Below are positions 34,961-36,779 of a stretch of 36,779 nt of DNA, piece by piece. Every line of letters starts with the position of its first letter. Positions within the stretch are counted from its first letter, which is position 1. The notes below the pieces were generated by a model. The model was not told the DNA's origin, did not search any database, and was given only the letters and a program-made list of their open reading frames with translations. Source of the DNA: Nocardiopsis listeri NBRC 13360 (GTDB lineage Bacteria > Actinomycetota > Actinomycetes > Streptosporangiales > Streptosporangiaceae). The stretch is from assembly GCF_001570765.1 (NCBI RefSeq), contig NZ_BCSH01000078.1, forward strand, positions 1 through 36,779, written 5' to 3'. Both the position numbers and the translations under genes were made by a program.

Positions 34961-36634
34961 ATGAAATCGCACGCCCTGGCCCCGGTCTGCGTAGGCCTCG
35001 CCTTGATGATGACCGCCTGCACCACGACACCCGAGGAGGTGGGAACCTCGCCTGGAGAGAACGAACAGTCACCGGAAGCCTCGGCCGAGCCCTTCGAACC
35101 GGTCCTGGCACCCGAACTCCTGGCCGGAATGGACCTGGACGAGAAGATCGGCCAGCTGATGGTCCTCACCGCCCAGGGCACCACGGCCGCGGAGAACGCC
35201 CCGCTCATCGAGTCCTACAACCCCGGTGGGCTCATCTACTTCGACGCGAACCTGAGCGACGCAGAACAGATCGCCGAGCTGTCCGTCGGGGTCCAGGACC
35301 TGGCCGCCGAACAGGGACAGGGGGTCCCCCTGTTCATCGGCATCGACCAAGAGCAGGGCCGGGTCGTGCGCATGCCCGTGGGCACGCGCTTCCCCGACGC
35401 GATGGCGGTCGGGGCCACCGGTGACACCGAACTCGCGGCCCTGCGCGCCACCACCACCGCCACCGAGCTGGCCGCGGTGGGTATCAACCTCAACTACGCC
35501 CCGGACGCCGACGTCAACACCGACCCGAACAACCCGGTGATCGGCAACCGTTCGTTCGGTTCCGACCCGGACAAGGTCGCCGAGATGGTGCTGGCCGAGG
35601 CCGGCGCCTACGCCGACAGCGGTGTGGTGCCGGTGGCCAAACACTTCCCCGGGCACGGCGACACCGACGTGGACAGCCACTCCGGGCTGCCCGTCATCGA
35701 CCTGCCCCGGGACGAGTGGGAGGCCGAGCACCTGCCGCCGTTCCGGGCGGCGGTGGATGCGGGGGTGGACTCGATCATGACCGCACACGTGCTCATGCCG
35801 CAGCTGGACGGTTCCGAGGATCCTGATCCAGCGACGATCTCACCGTCGATCATCGACGGGATCCTGCGGGAGGAACTCGGCTACGACGGTGTGGTCACCA
35901 CCGACGCCCTCAACATGGAGGGCGTGCGTCAGCGTCACGACGACGGGGAGGTCGCGGTCCGCGTGATCGAGGCGGGTGTGGACCAACTCCTCATGCCACC
36001 GGACCCGAGTGCCGCGCTCTCCGCGATCCGCGAGGCCGTCGAGAGCGGTCGGCTGAGCGAGGAACGCATCGACGAGTCGGTGCTACGGGTACTGACGCTC
36101 AAGGAGAAGCGGGGGATCCTGGAGGCCGATCCGGTCGACCCGGCCGCGGCCACCGCGGTCATGGAGGACCCCGAGCACGCCGAGGCCGCCCGTCGGGTGG
36201 CCGAGGCCTCGGTGACCCTGGTGCGCAACGAGGGCGACCTCCTGCCCCTCGGACAGGGCACCAAGGTGCGGGTGGCGGGAGTGGGTTCCGAAAGCCTGGC
36301 TCCGGCCCTGTCCGACGCGGGCCTGGAGGTCGTGGACAGTGGTGAGGAGGTGCTCGTGGTGGGTACCGAGGGTGCCCGCGGTTCCACCGAGCAGCAGGGC
36401 CTGGTCTCTTCGGCCCAGGGCGCGGGCACACCGGTCGTGGCGGTGTCCCAGGGCGGCCCCTACGACCTGGAGGTCATTCCCGAGGTCGAGGGCTACCTGG
36501 CCCTGTACTCGGCGGTGGAGGTCTCCCGAACGGCCGCCGCCAGGGTCATCGCCGGAGAGGTCGAACCTTCGGGTGCGCTGCCGGTGGACATCCCCGGCGC
36601 GGACGTGGGTTCCGGTACGGGTCTCGGTTACTAG
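34961..36634 (+). CDS. nagZ: GH3 beta-N-acetylhexosaminidase lipoprotein, NagZ-like
   Basis: A 557-aa exported lipoprotein. The signal peptide ends at a lipobox MTAC (Cys20 from this start). The catalytic GH3 barrel (about 45-390) has KHFPGHGDTDVDSH (227-240), whose His/Asp loop is the NagZ-type acid/base signature, and nucleophile Asp315 in VVTTDALNMEGV. A second, shorter alpha/beta domain follows (about 400-557). It should remove terminal GlcNAc from muropeptides or chitin fragments outside the membrane and so feed the PTS next door. Unlike cytosolic E. coli NagZ it is surface-anchored. ATG 34961 gives a standard MKSH signal peptide; ATG 34949 (four residues longer) is possible but lies directly on the GGAG. 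Confidence 0.92.
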   Translation: MKSHALAPVCVGLALMMTACTTTPEEVGTSPGENEQSPEASAEPFEPVLAPELLAGMDLDEKIGQLMVLTAQGTTAAENAPLIESYNPGGLIYFDANLSDAEQIAELSVGVQDLAAEQGQGVPLFIGIDQEQGRVVRMPVGTRFPDAMAVGATGDTELAALRATTTATELAAVGINLNYAPDADVNTDPNNPVIGNRSFGSDPDKVAEMVLAEAGAYADSGVVPVAKHFPGHGDTDVDSHSGLPVIDLPRDEWEAEHLPPFRAAVDAGVDSIMTAHVLMPQLDGSEDPDPATISPSIIDGILREELGYDGVVTTDALNMEGVRQRHDDGEVAVRVIEAGVDQLLMPPDPSAALSAIREAVESGRLSEERIDESVLRVLTLKEKRGILEADPVDPAAATAVMEDPEHAEAARRVAEASVTLVRNEGDLLPLGQGTKVRVAGVGSESLAPALSDAGLEVVDSGEEVLVVGTEGARGSTEQQGLVSSAQGAGTPVVAVSQGGPYDLEVIPEVEGYLALYSAVEVSRTAAARVIAGEVEPSGALPVDIPGADVGSGTGLGY

Positions 36635-36647
36635 ATGAGTGATTCCA
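36631..36647 (+). repeat. 17-bp dispersed motif, copy 2
   Basis: CTAGATGAGTGATTCCA, identical to the minus strand of 35-51. It includes the stop codon of the GH3 gene (TAG, 36632-36634) and is followed by G/T-rich DNA. The ATG inside opens a 34-codon frame (36635-36739, starting MSDSRG). The other copy opens MSDSKG. No evidence that either is translated. Confidence 0.55.
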
Positions 36648-36746
36648 GGGGGGTGGAGGTGGCCGGGGCGGTGGGGTCTCTGGCTCTTGGGTGTTGTCGG
36701 GCGGGGTGGGGATATCGGCGTGTCCACACCTCGAAGTAGCACCTAT

Positions 36747-36779
36747 GGGCGTTACCGGCACCGCCGGTACTTAGTGCCC
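36747..36779. repeat. stem-loop at the right window edge
   Basis: TACCGGC (36753-36759) pairs with GCCGGTA (36763-36769) over ACC, and GGGC (36747-36750) with GCCC (36776-36779) further out. It could be the terminator of the GH3 gene or part of a longer repeat cut by the window edge. Confidence 0.45.

Overview
The window is high-GC actinomycete chromosome. Coding third positions are strongly GC-biased, GTG starts are common, and several neighbouring genes overlap by 4 bases. The gene order is the conserved actinobacterial neighbourhood around mtrA-mtrB-lpqB, comF-hpf-secA, the moxR/DUF58/DUF4129/GDPD-membrane cluster, spoIIM/RDD, ahcY, manB-trm112 and DUF3499/metallopeptidase. A filamentous relative of Nocardiopsis or Streptomyces is the best guess; this is an inference from gene content, not a taxonomic assignment. 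I saw no rRNA, tRNA, CRISPR array, transposase or phage gene.

Layout. 1-2916: a degenerate zincin-like metallopeptidase gene diverges from a DUF3499 zinc-ribbon gene, which is followed by phosphomannomutase (manB), a Trm112-family protein and a long terminator hairpin. 2917-5664: a membrane-anchored Ser/Thr kinase converges on an unrecognised 381-aa protein. 5857-9107: a MerR regulator diverges from ahcY (S-adenosylhomocysteinase), with a second, short-type SAH-hydrolase paralogue directly behind it. 9100-11158: a triplicated 15-bp repeat lies at the convergent 3' ends, then divergent RDD and SpoIIM membrane proteins. 11155-13200: an NB-ARC/TPR (NLR-like) ATPase with a short N-terminal Gly/Gln motif of the amyloid-signalling type; it looks like an accessory gene set into the housekeeping block. 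13207-18907: a minus-strand operon GDPD-membrane protein > DUF4129 > DUF4350 > MoxR > DUF58 ends in a 16-bp-stem hairpin. 19354-24671: mtrA, mtrB, lpqB and comF. 24672-26201: an 858-bp gap with regulatory-looking DNA, then hpf. 26365-30128: a small membrane protein, secA and a large terminator.

30204-36634 is an amino-sugar locus. A SIS-domain sugar isomerase/deaminase diverges from a DasR-like GntR/HutC regulator, followed by glucose/GlcNAc-family PTS components IIC, IIB and IIA on separate polypeptides, and a GH3 lipoprotein of NagZ type. A nearly perfect 22-bp dyad overlaps the -10 of the regulator promoter between the divergent genes. The simplest model is extracytoplasmic release of GlcNAc by the GH3 enzyme, PTS uptake with phosphorylation, and entry into metabolism via the SIS protein, with the GntR protein sensing a phosphorylated amino sugar.

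The strongest leads are the NLR-like gene with its N-terminal motif, the tandem pair of dissimilar SAH hydrolases behind a MerR-type long-spacer promoter, the dyad in the GlcNAc locus, the long hpf upstream region, and a 17-bp motif found in inverted orientation at both ends of the window, each time 3' of a gene.
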